A stretch of 64,000 bases of DNA from an uncultured Acetatifactor sp. (lineage in GTDB: Bacteria; Bacillota; Clostridia; Lachnospirales; Lachnospiraceae), in contig CAJUJN010000015.1 of the NCBI GenBank assembly GCA_910586775.1, positions 1 to 64,000 of the forward strand. Direction: 5' to 3'. Position 1 is the stretch's first letter. Every line of letters begins with the position of its first letter. The notes under the pieces are model-generated. The model saw only the letters and a list, made by a program, of their open reading frames with translations, was not told the origin of the DNA and did not search any database. A program made the position numbers and the translations under genes. This document shows positions 50,846 to 59,080 of the stretch, in pieces.

Positions 50846-51763
50846 TTATTTTAAAAATCCGTTTACGATCTGTGCCTCCGCCTCTTCTTCCGTCAGTCCC
50901 AGGGTCATCAGCTTGGTGATCTGGTCTCCGGCAATCTTTCCGATTGCGGCTTCATGGATCAGTTCCGCGTCAAGGTCCGCGGCGGTGATTTCCGGAACGG
51001 CGCTGATCCTGGCACGGTCCATGATGATGCCGTCACATTCGGAATGCCCCTTGCAGCGGTTGTTGCCGTTGATTCTGGAGTAGAAGACCTGGCGGGAATC
51101 ATCTCTGGCCACGGAGCGTGAGATGATATTGGCGCTGGAGCCTGCCCCGTCCAGTTCCACATGGAAGGAAGTTTCGGCGGTCTGGTTTCCGTGGGTCATG
51201 AGCTTTTCGGTGACGATGATCCTGGCGCCGTCGGCAAGCCTGGCGCTGGTGAGACGTTTTGTGGAGTCTACCCCTTTGATCTGGACGGTCTCCATCTCCA
51301 TGAAACTGTTTTCGCCCACTTCCACTCTTGTCTCCGGATTCATGATGCGCCCGCCGCTGCCGTCACCGCTTCCGTAGTGCTTTTCCACATATTTTACATG
51401 GGAGTTTTTTCCTATGTAAAAGGCGTGTATGCCGTCGTGGCGGCTGTCGCTGTCGCCGCTGTTGTGTATGCCGCAGCCGGCTACAATGGTCACGTCGCAG
51501 TCGTCGCCCACATAGAAATCGTTATAGACCATTTCGGTCAATCCGCTCTGGCTTAAGACCACGGGGATATGCACACTTTCCTTTTTGGTGCCTGGTTTGA
51601 TGACGATGTCGATCCCCTGTTTGTCATTTTTGGTAACTATGTCAATGTGAGCGGTGGTAGAGCGTTCCACACTCTGCCCGTTGGCGCGGATATTGTAGGC
51701 TCCGGCCGGCATCTCATGCAGCCCGGCCACCTGCTCCAGCAGATTTTTCTGAATTTCGTCCAT
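50846..51763 (-). CDS. sufD: SufB/SufD-family Fe-S cluster assembly scaffold, short form
   Basis: The 305-residue protein is a right-handed beta-helix scaffold of the SufB/D family. Conserved features are VYNDFYVGDDCDVTIVAGCG, HYGSGDGSGGRIMNPET, NNRCKGHSECDGII and LIHEAAIGKIAGDQ, the last holding the His/Glu/Lys cluster at the SufB-SufD interface. Standard SufB and SufD are 420-490 residues, so the N-terminal domain is absent. With SufC as its only partner it matches the minimal two-gene SUF-like systems of anaerobes, where one SufB/D-like subunit is thought to form a homodimer. GGAGG precedes ATG 51763. It lies 146 bp after sufC, separated by a palindromic element. Confidence 0.88.
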   Translation of the reverse strand: MDEIQKNLLEQVAGLHEMPAGAYNIRANGQSVERSTTAHIDIVTKNDKQGIDIVIKPGTKKESVHIPVVLSQSGLTEMVYNDFYVGDDCDVTIVAGCGIHNSGDSDSRHDGIHAFYIGKNSHVKYVEKHYGSGDGSGGRIMNPETRVEVGENSFMEMETVQIKGVDSTKRLTSARLADGARIIVTEKLMTHGNQTAETSFHVELDGAGSSANIISRSVARDDSRQVFYSRINGNNRCKGHSECDGIIMDRARISAVPEITAADLDAELIHEAAIGKIAGDQITKLMTLGLTEEEAEAQIVNGFLK

Positions 51764-51774
51764 ATAATCCTCCT

Positions 51775-51909
51775 ATTCCAGTTCCGCAGATGTATCGCCA
51801 ATACCCGGCTCAGCAGAGAATTTTCGTACGCCAGGTGATGCGTCCGAAAATCCTCTGGGGCATTGGCGATACATCTGCTGATTCCAGTTCCGCAGATGTA
51901 TCGCCAATA
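51775..51909. repeat. Palindromic element with direct-repeat ends between sufC and sufD
   Basis: A 29-bp direct repeat (ATTCCAGTTCCGCAGATGTA plus TCGCCAATA) occurs at 51775-51803 and 51881-51909. Between them CATTGGCGATACATCTGCTG (51861-51880) is the inverse of the repeat core, and CAGAGAATTTTCG/CGAAAATCCTCTG forms an inner stem. The last direct-repeat copy overlaps the sufC stop region. Confidence 0.65.
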
Positions 51910-52656
51910 TCATATATTCTTCTTATAAAATTTGCAGCCTTCTGTCCCTTTCAGCAATTCGGGCAGAATCTCGCCCCGCTTTCCTCTGGCGGCTACATTG
52001 CCCTCTGCCAGTACGACAATTTCGTCCGCAATGTTCAGGATGCGTTCCTGATGGGAGATAATAATCAGGGAATTGTCGCTGTCCCGGTGCATTTCCTCGA
52101 AGACCTGGATGAGATTGTTAAAGCTCCACAGGTCGATGCCGGCTTCCGGTTCGTCGAAGACGGACAGGGGCGTGTTGCGGGCGATGATGGTGGCGATTTC
52201 AATCCGCTTCAGTTCCCCGCCGGAGAGGCTGGAGTCCACGTCGCGGTTGACATAATCCCTTGCGCACAGTCCTACCTTTGACAGATAGTCGCAGATGGAG
52301 GGAAATTTGATTGCGGAACATCCGCTTTCCGTCTTTCCGGCGGCAAGCTGGATCAAATCCTTTACTTTTACCCCCTTGAAACGAACCGGCGACTGGAATG
52401 CAAAACTGATGCCCAGTCTGGCCCGTTCCGTGATATTCATATGGGTAATGTCAGTGCCGTTGTAAAGTATTCTGCCCGAGGTGGGCGTCTCAATTCCCAT
52501 GATCAGCTTCGCCAATGTGGATTTGCCGCCGCCGTTGGGGCCCGTGATGGCGATAAAAGCATGGTCCTCAAAAACAAGGTTTACATCTCTGATGATTTCT
52601 TTGTGTTTGTCGGCATCGTCAGATACCTGAAAACAGAGATTCTGTAATTCAAGCAT
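51910..52656 (-). CDS. sufC: Fe-S cluster assembly ATPase SufC
   Basis: The 248-residue ABC ATPase drives cluster assembly on the SufB/D scaffold in the cytoplasm. Walker A GPNGGGKST, the SufC-type Q-loop FAFQSPVRFKGV, signature LSGGELKRIEIA, Walker B VFDEPEAGIDLWS and switch ISHQERI are all present and fit SufC rather than a transporter. The length is normal. GGAGGATACTT precedes ATG 52656. No sufS, sufU or sufB gene is nearby, so the sulfur donor must be encoded elsewhere. The 406-bp gap upstream has a terminator for glgX and no gene. Confidence 0.93.
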   Translation of the reverse strand: MLELQNLCFQVSDDADKHKEIIRDVNLVFEDHAFIAITGPNGGGKSTLAKLIMGIETPTSGRILYNGTDITHMNITERARLGISFAFQSPVRFKGVKVKDLIQLAAGKTESGCSAIKFPSICDYLSKVGLCARDYVNRDVDSSLSGGELKRIEIATIIARNTPLSVFDEPEAGIDLWSFNNLIQVFEEMHRDSDNSLIIISHQERILNIADEIVVLAEGNVAARGKRGEILPELLKGTEGCKFYKKNI

Positions 52657-52942
52657 AAGTATCCTCCCTGTCAGCCTTCATTCAGGCTGTCTATGTATTG
52701 ATAACAGATCATACGGAAGTGCTGAAAATAAATCTGATGGCTATTCTGCCATTTCATGCCGCAGATATTCCGGTAACATGGCCTGCAGAACGTTTCCCGC
52801 ATACTTTTTATACAGTATAACACAGAAAAAAGAAAATCTATACAAATTTAGGGAATTTTTATATTATTCAAAACATTCCGGCAACGGTTTTATTATTCGT
52901 TTGAAGCTCCTTAAAGAAAATAATCTGCGGACATGAGACGGA

Positions 52943-52975
52943 AAAAGGGCTGTCACAGGGAAGGGACAGCCCCGG
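52943..52975 (-). terminator. Terminator of glgX
   Basis: On the minus strand GGGCTGTC and GACAGCCC pair around a 10-nt loop and are followed by TTTTT. Confidence 0.8.
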
Positions 52976-53062
52976 GAAGAGGACGCAGGTTCACAAATGC
53001 AGCCGAAATACAGCCGAAATGCAGCCGATAACCGCAATTTATGGACAGACGCTGTAAAGGGA

Positions 53063-55195
53063 TTAAAGTTCCCGTCCCGTAAATACGGCGACAGAACGGG
53101 GATGCATGATAAATTCGGAGTCGATGCGCACTTCCTCCCCTTCAGGGTAGCAGTAGCGGCCGTACCCGTCGCCCCAGGTGTTGACGCTCAGGAACCAGGC
53201 CAGATGGCAGTCCAGCTCCGGAACGGTAATCGTCACATCCTCCCAGTGGGAATTGACTGCCACATATACCAGGTCGTCCGTGCCGGTTTCCGGGTTGTAG
53301 CCTGCGAAGCTGATGGCCAGGGTTTTGGCATCATTGGGGATATACAGTTCCTCTGCATTGATGCCGTGGGTGTGCAGAGGTTCCATGCCGCAGACGGCAT
53401 CCGGGAGCATATTGCGGATGACAGGGTGTTTATGCCTGTATCGGATCATAAATTTGAAAAACTCAAACAGATCCCGGTTTTTAGCAAGCAGATTCCAGTT
53501 CAGCCAGGAGGTTTCGTTGTCCTGGCAATAGGGATTGTTGTTGCCGTATTGGGTGTTGCCGAATTCGTCTCCGGCCAGGAACATGGGGGTTCCCCGGCTG
53601 CACATCAGCACGGCACAGGCGTTACGTATCATCCGGAAACGGAGGCTGAGCACTTCGGGATTATCGGTATCACCTTCCACACCGCAGTTCCAGCTTCGGT
53701 TGTCGTCGGCGCCGTCCGTATTGTTCCAGCCGTTTTTTTCATTGTGCTTCTCATTGTAGGAATAGAGGTCGTAAAGCGTAAAACCATCATGGCAGGTGAG
53801 AAAATTCACGCAGGAATTGTACCCGGCGTAATTGTTATTGTTGTCGGAATAGAAACCGCCGTACAGGTCTCCGGAGCCGGATATACTCCAGGCAGCATCC
53901 CAGGCATGCCAGAAATCTCCCTTCAGATAGGAACGAAGGGAATCCCGGTAGCGCCCGTTCCATTCCGCCCAACGCTTGCTGGCGGGGAATTTTCCCACCT
54001 GGTACAGGCCGCCCGCGTCCCATGCCTCTGCGATCAGCTTTACATTGCGCAGCACGGGGTCGGTGGCCAGAAGCTCCAGGAGGGGCGGATTGTTCAGGGG
54101 AGAACCGTCCTCATGCCGCCCCAGGATGCTGGCAAGGTCAAAGCGGAAGCCGTCGATCCGGTAGCTTACCGCCCAGTACCGCAGGCATTCCAGGATCATC
54201 TGGCGCACGATGGGGTTGTTGCAGTTCAGGGTATTGCCGCAGCCGCTGAAATTATAGTAATTCCCGTTGGGCGTCAGCATATAATAGACCTTATTGTCGA
54301 AGCCCTTGAAACAGAAGGTAGAACCCTTTTCGTTGCCCTCTGCGGTATGGTTGAACACAACGTCAAGGATGACCTCGATGCCGTTGTCGTGGAGGGCCTT
54401 GATCAGGACTTTCAGCTCGGTGCCTTCCTGGTTGTATTCATCGTTTGCGATGTAACTGGTATTGGGGGCGAAGAAGCCTACCGTATTATAGCCCCAGTAG
54501 TCCAGGAGATTCTCGCCGTCCACAGTGCGTGCGTTCATGGTCTCGTCAAATTCGAAGATGGGCATCAGCTCCACCGCATTAATGCCAAGCTCTTTCAGAT
54601 AGGGAATCTTTTCCATCAGGCCTGCGAAGGTGCCCCGGTGCTTTACACCTGAGGAAGGATGATAGGTGAAACCCCGGACATGGAGTTCATAGATGACCAG
54701 GTCGCTCATGGTGCGGCTGGATTGTGGCATGGCGCCCCAGTCGAAAACATCCCTGATGACACGGGCGTGATAACTCCCGGACTTTTTCATGCCCCACAGA
54801 CGCTGACCGGCTACGGAACGGGCATAAGGATCCAGCAGGACGGCATTGGGGTCGAAAGTCAGCCCGTTTTCCGGTTCATAAGGGCCGTCGATCTGGTAGG
54901 CGTATTCGAATTCCTCGATATCCAGCCCGAATACGATCATGGAATAGACATCCCCTATCTTATAGGCTTCGGGAAACGGAAGCCGGGCATAGGGAACCGT
55001 TGCGTACCTGTGGAAGAGCAGGAGCGTGCAGGAGGTGCCGTAATGGGTGTGGACGGTAAAGTTCACGCCCACCGGGAGCATCATGGCTCCATGCACATCA
55101 AAAAGTCCGGGGCGGACGGGAAAGCCTTCGATTTCGGCCACGGGTGTCAGGGACATATTGAGCTCAGGAACATACTTTAGGGCGTAAAGTTTCAA
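53063..55195 (-). CDS. glgX: Glycogen debranching enzyme, GlgX/isoamylase type (GH13)
   Basis: The protein (about 710 residues) hydrolyses alpha-1,6 branches of glycogen or limit dextrin. An N-terminal CBM48-like domain (VRPGLFDVHGAMMLPVGVNF, IDGPYEPENGLTFDPNAVLL) precedes the GH13 barrel. Visible motifs are VIYELHVRGFT, VILDVVFNHTAEG, nucleophile Asp in YRIDGFRFDLASILG, acid Glu in KLIAEAWDAGGLYQ, and FLTCHDGFTLYDL. The best start is TTG 55195, 6 nt after AAGGAGG; ATG 55156 is the alternative and loses only 13 residues. It is a single gene; no glgA, glgB or glgP is nearby. Confidence 0.9.
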   Translation of the reverse strand: MKLYALKYVPELNMSLTPVAEIEGFPVRPGLFDVHGAMMLPVGVNFTVHTHYGTSCTLLLFHRYATVPYARLPFPEAYKIGDVYSMIVFGLDIEEFEYAYQIDGPYEPENGLTFDPNAVLLDPYARSVAGQRLWGMKKSGSYHARVIRDVFDWGAMPQSSRTMSDLVIYELHVRGFTYHPSSGVKHRGTFAGLMEKIPYLKELGINAVELMPIFEFDETMNARTVDGENLLDYWGYNTVGFFAPNTSYIANDEYNQEGTELKVLIKALHDNGIEVILDVVFNHTAEGNEKGSTFCFKGFDNKVYYMLTPNGNYYNFSGCGNTLNCNNPIVRQMILECLRYWAVSYRIDGFRFDLASILGRHEDGSPLNNPPLLELLATDPVLRNVKLIAEAWDAGGLYQVGKFPASKRWAEWNGRYRDSLRSYLKGDFWHAWDAAWSISGSGDLYGGFYSDNNNNYAGYNSCVNFLTCHDGFTLYDLYSYNEKHNEKNGWNNTDGADDNRSWNCGVEGDTDNPEVLSLRFRMIRNACAVLMCSRGTPMFLAGDEFGNTQYGNNNPYCQDNETSWLNWNLLAKNRDLFEFFKFMIRYRHKHPVIRNMLPDAVCGMEPLHTHGINAEELYIPNDAKTLAISFAGYNPETGTDDLVYVAVNSHWEDVTITVPELDCHLAWFLSVNTWGDGYGRYCYPEGEEVRIDSEFIMHPRSVAVFTGREL

Positions 55196-55407
55196 ATTCT
55201 GCCTCCTTATTCTGGCTTTGTTGACAGGAAAATGCTGTCGGGACGCCCGCAAACCAGCTGGGAATCCGGCACAGGAACGGGTAAAAAAATGACAATATGG
55301 CAACAGTATAATGGATGTATCCGGAAAAAGCAATTGAAAGTTTTACAAATTCGGAGTATACTGTACCTGTAACAAGATTTTTCGATCTTTGGAAAGGGGG
55401 CAGCGTT

Positions 55408-55740
55408 ATGAAGGAAGGGGCATTCTTGGGATTTCTTTTGTGGATGGCCGGCGGGGGACTGCTGATAGCTCTGGGCATCGCAGCTTTTTTTGCGAAGAAG
55501 GAAGTGGGATTTTTCAACAATGTGAAAGCGCTTCCGATGGAGAATGTGAAAGCCTATAACCGTGCTGTGGGAAAGCTGTACCTGGTGTACGGAGCCGTAT
55601 TTCTGCTTCTGGGGCTTCCCATTTTGACAGGGCAGAATTCCCCTGCCGTTATTTTTTCTGTATTAGGGGTGGTGGCAGAGACGATCGTTGCCATGGCTGT
55701 CTATCTCCTGGCAATCCAGAATAAGTATGAAAAGAAATAG
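55408..55740 (+). CDS. Small membrane protein, DUF3784-like
   Basis: The 110-residue protein has three hydrophobic helices (about 7-28, 59-76 and 82-104) with a conserved-looking cytoplasmic loop KKEVGFFNNVKALPMENVKA and YNRAVGKLYLVYG. This layout recalls DUF3784, a family of small membrane proteins in Firmicutes; the family link is moderate. AAAGGGGG precedes ATG 55408. It is divergent from glgX. Confidence 0.6.
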   Translation: MKEGAFLGFLLWMAGGGLLIALGIAAFFAKKEVGFFNNVKALPMENVKAYNRAVGKLYLVYGAVFLLLGLPILTGQNSPAVIFSVLGVVAETIVAMAVYLLAIQNKYEKK

Positions 55741-55907
55741 AGACGCATGCCTGGTTCCCGGTAAAGTTTTCCTGATTCCTGCCGAAATAAATGATAGACG
55801 GCGGCAGACGGGGGATTTCCGCAGCCGCGGAAAAACGGATTTGACGGCACCGAGACGGCAGAATGGCGCCGGAGAAGGACGCCGGGAAACGCTATGGAGG
55901 GCAGAAA

Positions 55908-56618
55908 ATGGAAAAAATAGGAAGTTATTATCAGAGCAGCGTCTATGAGAGGACAGCGAAGGCTGCAAAGGACGCGGAAAATGCGAAGGCAGACAGGGCC
56001 AAAAGCGCCAGTGCGGCAAAAGAGGAGAAGAAGTCTCCTGCCTTAAGCAGGGCAGCTCAGAAGCTGCTGAAGGAATTGCAGAAGACTTATAAAAATATGG
56101 ACTTCATGGTGGCGGATTACGAGACGGACGAGGAAGCGGCCGCCCTGTTATCCAGAGGAACAGGGGAATACACTGCTCTGCTTTCCACAGATGAGCTGGA
56201 GAAGATGGCGGCAGACGACAGCGTGAAAGAGAAGAATCTGAAGACGCTGGATGAAGCCGTATCCAAACTGGACGAGATGAAAGAACAGCTGGGAGACAAG
56301 GCCGATGATGTGACCCGCATCGGAATCGCCATCGGTGATGACGGAGAAGTCTCCTTCTTCGCGGAACTGGAGAAGAACAGCGAAAAGCAGCGCGAGCGTA
56401 TAGAGAAGCAGCGTGAAGAGAAGCGGGATGAGACGAAGGAGGCGAAGAGCGCGGAGACCGGCCAGTACCGCGCCCTTGGAAAACCCGCTGAGAAGCGCAC
56501 TACGGTATTCGCACCCACAGTGGAAGAGCTGGCGGAGAAGATTTCACGGGTGGACTGGAGTAAAGTGAAGGAAGAACGTCCTGATTTCACTGGACAGAAG
56601 TTTGATTTAGTGGTATAA
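55908..56618 (+). CDS. DUF6033-like cytoplasmic protein with charged helical segments
   Basis: The 236-residue protein begins MEKIGSYYQSSVYERTAKAA, an Ala/Lys-rich helix. It has a central alpha/beta part (NMDFMVADYETDEEAAALLS, VTRIGIAIGDDGEVSFF), a long charged helix (EKNSEKQRERIEKQREEKRD) and a short C-terminal motif TVEELAEKISRVDWSKV. It resembles DUF6033 proteins of Lachnospiraceae, which are uncharacterised. GGAGGG precedes ATG 55908. A strong terminator follows. No catalytic motif is visible. Confidence 0.6.
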   Translation: MEKIGSYYQSSVYERTAKAAKDAENAKADRAKSASAAKEEKKSPALSRAAQKLLKELQKTYKNMDFMVADYETDEEAAALLSRGTGEYTALLSTDELEKMAADDSVKEKNLKTLDEAVSKLDEMKEQLGDKADDVTRIGIAIGDDGEVSFFAELEKNSEKQRERIEKQREEKRDETKEAKSAETGQYRALGKPAEKRTTVFAPTVEELAEKISRVDWSKVKEERPDFTGQKFDLVV

Positions 56619-56667
56619 ACGGCAGGATAAAAGCCAAAAGATGTTAATATAAAACGGCAGATGTATG

Positions 56668-56715
56668 AGAAAACAGTCCGAAGCAAAAGTTTTTATTGCT
56701 TTGGACTGTTTTATT
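56668..56715 (+). terminator. Terminator after the DUF6033-like gene
   Basis: AAACAGTCCGAAGCAA pairs with TTGCTTTGGACTGTTT (one bulge) and is followed by a T-rich tract. Confidence 0.85.
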
Positions 56716-56884
56716 TCTGGACAGACATCTGGGGGTGTGGTATAATCAGTACAGCTTTTACATAGGAACATTTTCATGCCATCACAGGCAACAGTCCCTG
56801 TGATGGCATTGTCATTACCGTTTGCTTCATTGAAAGTATCCGGAAGTGCTCCTGTGTAAAAAATACAGACAGGGAGAGTGTGTT

Positions 56885-57523
56885 ATGAAAAGGAGATTGA
56901 TTGGCGTGATGCTGGCGGCAGTAATGGTATTGGGTCTTGCTGCCTGCGGTAAGGAGGAGAACGGCTCCGGCAGCGGAGAGTCAGCGGCGGCAGGAGAGGA
57001 TGCGGGGAACGGGGAAGCGGTTTCCGGCAAACATCATGTGGAGATTACGGTGAAGGATTACGGTACGATTTCCGTGGAACTGGACGGGGATGCGGCGCCC
57101 ATCACCGTGGAGAATTTCCTGAAACTGGCAGGCGACGGTTTTTATGACGGACTGACTTTCCACCGTATTATATCCGGATTCATGATTCAGGGAGGGGATC
57201 CCAAAGGCGACGGTACAGGCGGTTCCAACGAGAATATTAAGGGAGAGTTTTCCGAGAACGGCGTGGAGAATAACCTGTCCCATACCAGGGGCGCCATTTC
57301 CATGGCTCGCGCTACGGCCAAGGACAGTGCCAGTTCCCAGTTTTTTATTGTGCATGAAGACAGCACTTTTCTGGACGGACAGTATGCCTGCTTCGGTTAT
57401 GTCACAGAGGGGATTGAGGTGGTAGATGCCATTTGCGATGCGGTTGATGCGTTCATAGACAATAACGGGACCGTGGAGAAGGAGAGCCAGCCCGTTATCG
57501 AGAGCGTTAAAGTGGTGGACTAA
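56885..57523 (+). CDS. Peptidyl-prolyl cis-trans isomerase lipoprotein (cyclophilin type)
   Basis: The 212-residue protein has a signal peptide MKRRLIGVMLAAVMVLGLAA with lipobox Cys21, a Gly/Ser/Ala/Glu linker (about 22-45), and one cyclophilin domain. The active-site motifs FHRIISGFMIQGGDPKGDGT and SSQFFIVHEDS are present, and GAISMARA contributes the substrate pocket. It catalyses proline isomerisation of secreted proteins on the outer membrane face. AGGGAGAG precedes ATG 56885. It is a single gene. Confidence 0.92.
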   Translation: MKRRLIGVMLAAVMVLGLAACGKEENGSGSGESAAAGEDAGNGEAVSGKHHVEITVKDYGTISVELDGDAAPITVENFLKLAGDGFYDGLTFHRIISGFMIQGGDPKGDGTGGSNENIKGEFSENGVENNLSHTRGAISMARATAKDSASSQFFIVHEDSTFLDGQYACFGYVTEGIEVVDAICDAVDAFIDNNGTVEKESQPVIESVKVVD

Positions 57524-57618
57524 GTCCAGGGGAGACATGAAACTATAATTATTACACAAAGTACGGAGGCTTTGCTATAGGCATATTTCACAAACTTTAT
57601 CCAAACCTGCATTTTTTG

Positions 57619-57648
57619 CTGACATTTTCGGATTAAATCTGTTAGAAT
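57619..57648 (+). promoter_or_regulatory. Promoter of the CarD-type regulator
   Basis: CTGACA (57619-57624), an 18-bp spacer and TAGAAT (57643-57648) lie about 60 bp before the start codon. Confidence 0.5.
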
Positions 57649-57710
57649 ATGGTTATAACATATAGTGGAGGTGTTTTGTAGTCGGCAAGCATGCAGAAAG
57701 TGAGGTTCTT

Positions 57711-58214
57711 GTGTTTGGAATTGGTGATTATGTGATTTGTGGAAACAAGGGTGTCTGCGAGGTGGAAAATATTACCACTTTGAATATCTCAGGCGTGGAT
57801 AAGGAGAGGGAATACTATATTCTGAAGCCCCTGTATATGTCCGGAAGTACGGTTTATGTGCCGGTGGATTCCCCAAAGGAGTCCATGCGGAAGGCGCTCA
57901 GGCGAGAGGAAGCTGAAAAGCTGATTGAGGCGATTCCGGAGATCCCGCTGTTGGTGATTGCGAATGACAAGCTGTCGGAACAGGCATATAAGGATTGCAT
58001 CAGAACAAATGACTGCGAAGATCTGGTAAAGTTGATCAAGACCATCTATACCAGGAAACAGATGAGAATTAAGGCCGGCAGAAAGGTAACTGCAGTGGAT
58101 GCCAAATATTTTCATATGGCGGAGGAAAACCTTTACGGTGAACTGGCCGTAGCATTAAACATCAGCCGTAAGGAAGTAGAGGGCTATATAGTCGAGGCCA
58201 TTGACGGCAGATAA
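57711..58214 (+). CDS. CarD/CdnL-family transcription regulator
   Basis: The 167-residue protein has the CarD N-terminal RNA-polymerase interaction domain (MFGIGDYVICGNKGVCEVEN ... YILKPLYMSGSTVYVPVD), which binds the beta subunit and stabilises the open promoter complex, followed by a helical C-terminal domain. The length matches the family. GTG 57711 is used as start after GTGAGG. It has its own promoter and precedes the T-box leader of thrS. Confidence 0.88.
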   Translation: MFGIGDYVICGNKGVCEVENITTLNISGVDKEREYYILKPLYMSGSTVYVPVDSPKESMRKALRREEAEKLIEAIPEIPLLVIANDKLSEQAYKDCIRTNDCEDLVKLIKTIYTRKQMRIKAGRKVTAVDAKYFHMAEENLYGELAVALNISRKEVEGYIVEAIDGR

Positions 58215-58261
58215 TTTTTCATAAAATACTTTACAATTGCGGAATAAAGTATTATGATAGA

Positions 58262-58517
58262 AAAAACGTTGAAGAGAAGAGTAGCAGGCTTAAGATGCCG
58301 CAGAGAGAACTGCCCGGGAGTCCGGTGGTGGAAGCAGTTTGGCAGCAGGCTTGTGAAGACCGTCTCGGAGTGGCTCTAATACAGCCCGGCAGCTTCCGTT
58401 ATCAGCGAATGAAGTGGCAGCTTTATAGATTTTGAAAGGCTGCAACAAGGGTGGAACCGCGTTCAGAGAGTGAAACGTCCCTTGCAATAGGAATATTGCA
58501 GGGGGCTTTTTTGTTAC
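58262..58517 (+). promoter_or_regulatory. T-box riboswitch, probably threonine-specific
   Basis: The leader has the conserved T-box sequence AAGGGTGGAACCGCG (58447-58461), which pairs with the CCA end of uncharged tRNA, and a terminator stem CCCTTGCAATA/TATTGCAGGGGG followed by GCTTTTTT (58480-58513). A long stem I occupies about 58275-58380. ACC at 58359-58361 lies in the expected specifier region and would read tRNA-Thr, in keeping with the downstream thrS. Uncharged tRNA-Thr would thus favour antitermination. The specifier assignment is tentative. Confidence 0.85.
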
Positions 58518-58622
58518 TTTTTACGGAGATTCCTTGAAAGTCACGGAGAGACAGCGGCGTTTGATGCTGACAGGCGGCATGGAGCAGAAGAGATTGGAAG
58601 AGCGGGAAGAAAGGAGAGCAAA

Positions 58623-58985
58623 ATGGAACAATGGAAGACGAAACTCAGGGAACTGGGGGACAGATGGTTTGAGGGAGAATTGACGGTGCCCAAGACGGAA
58701 TTGTGGCTGGTATTGATATCCTGTTTTCTGATGGGGATGTTGTACGGGCTGAAGAAAGCGCCCATGACACACGGGATAATGATTGGCAGCAACAACGGGA
58801 ATAACAATGGAAATGGGAGTTCTGCCGGCTGCTGCATGGGCCATAAAGGCTCTGCCAAAGCAAAGAATGCAGAGGAAGAGGCGGAAAAATGCGGAGAGGA
58901 GGCCTGTGCTGAAGGCAGAGAGCAGCATGGAAGGCATAAGTGCCATAAAAAAGGCAGATGTTGTGGAAAACGCAGAGGCAATTGA
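58623..58985 (+). CDS. Small membrane protein with Cys/Lys-rich tail, between T-box and thrS
   Basis: The 120-residue protein has a short amphipathic start (MEQWKTKLRELGDRWFEGEL), one membrane helix (ELWLVLISCFLMGMLYGL, about residues 26-43), a Gly/Asn stretch and a long polar tail with several Cys and His (AGCCMGHKG, EACAEGREQHGRHKCHKKG, CCGK). The tail could bind a metal. AGGAGAG precedes ATG 58623. It is the first gene after the T-box leader, so its expression should respond to threonine supply together with thrS. No family is recognised. Confidence 0.65.
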   Translation: MEQWKTKLRELGDRWFEGELTVPKTELWLVLISCFLMGMLYGLKKAPMTHGIMIGSNNGNNNGNGSSAGCCMGHKGSAKAKNAEEEAEKCGEEACAEGREQHGRHKCHKKGRCCGKRRGN

Positions 58986-59080
58986 AGAATTGTGACAAAG
59001 ATGGCTGTTAAGCCGGAAATGGAAGACAGCGGTTCTGTCCGGTATCGGGCAGTTTATTATGAAACAGGAGAGATAAGAAA

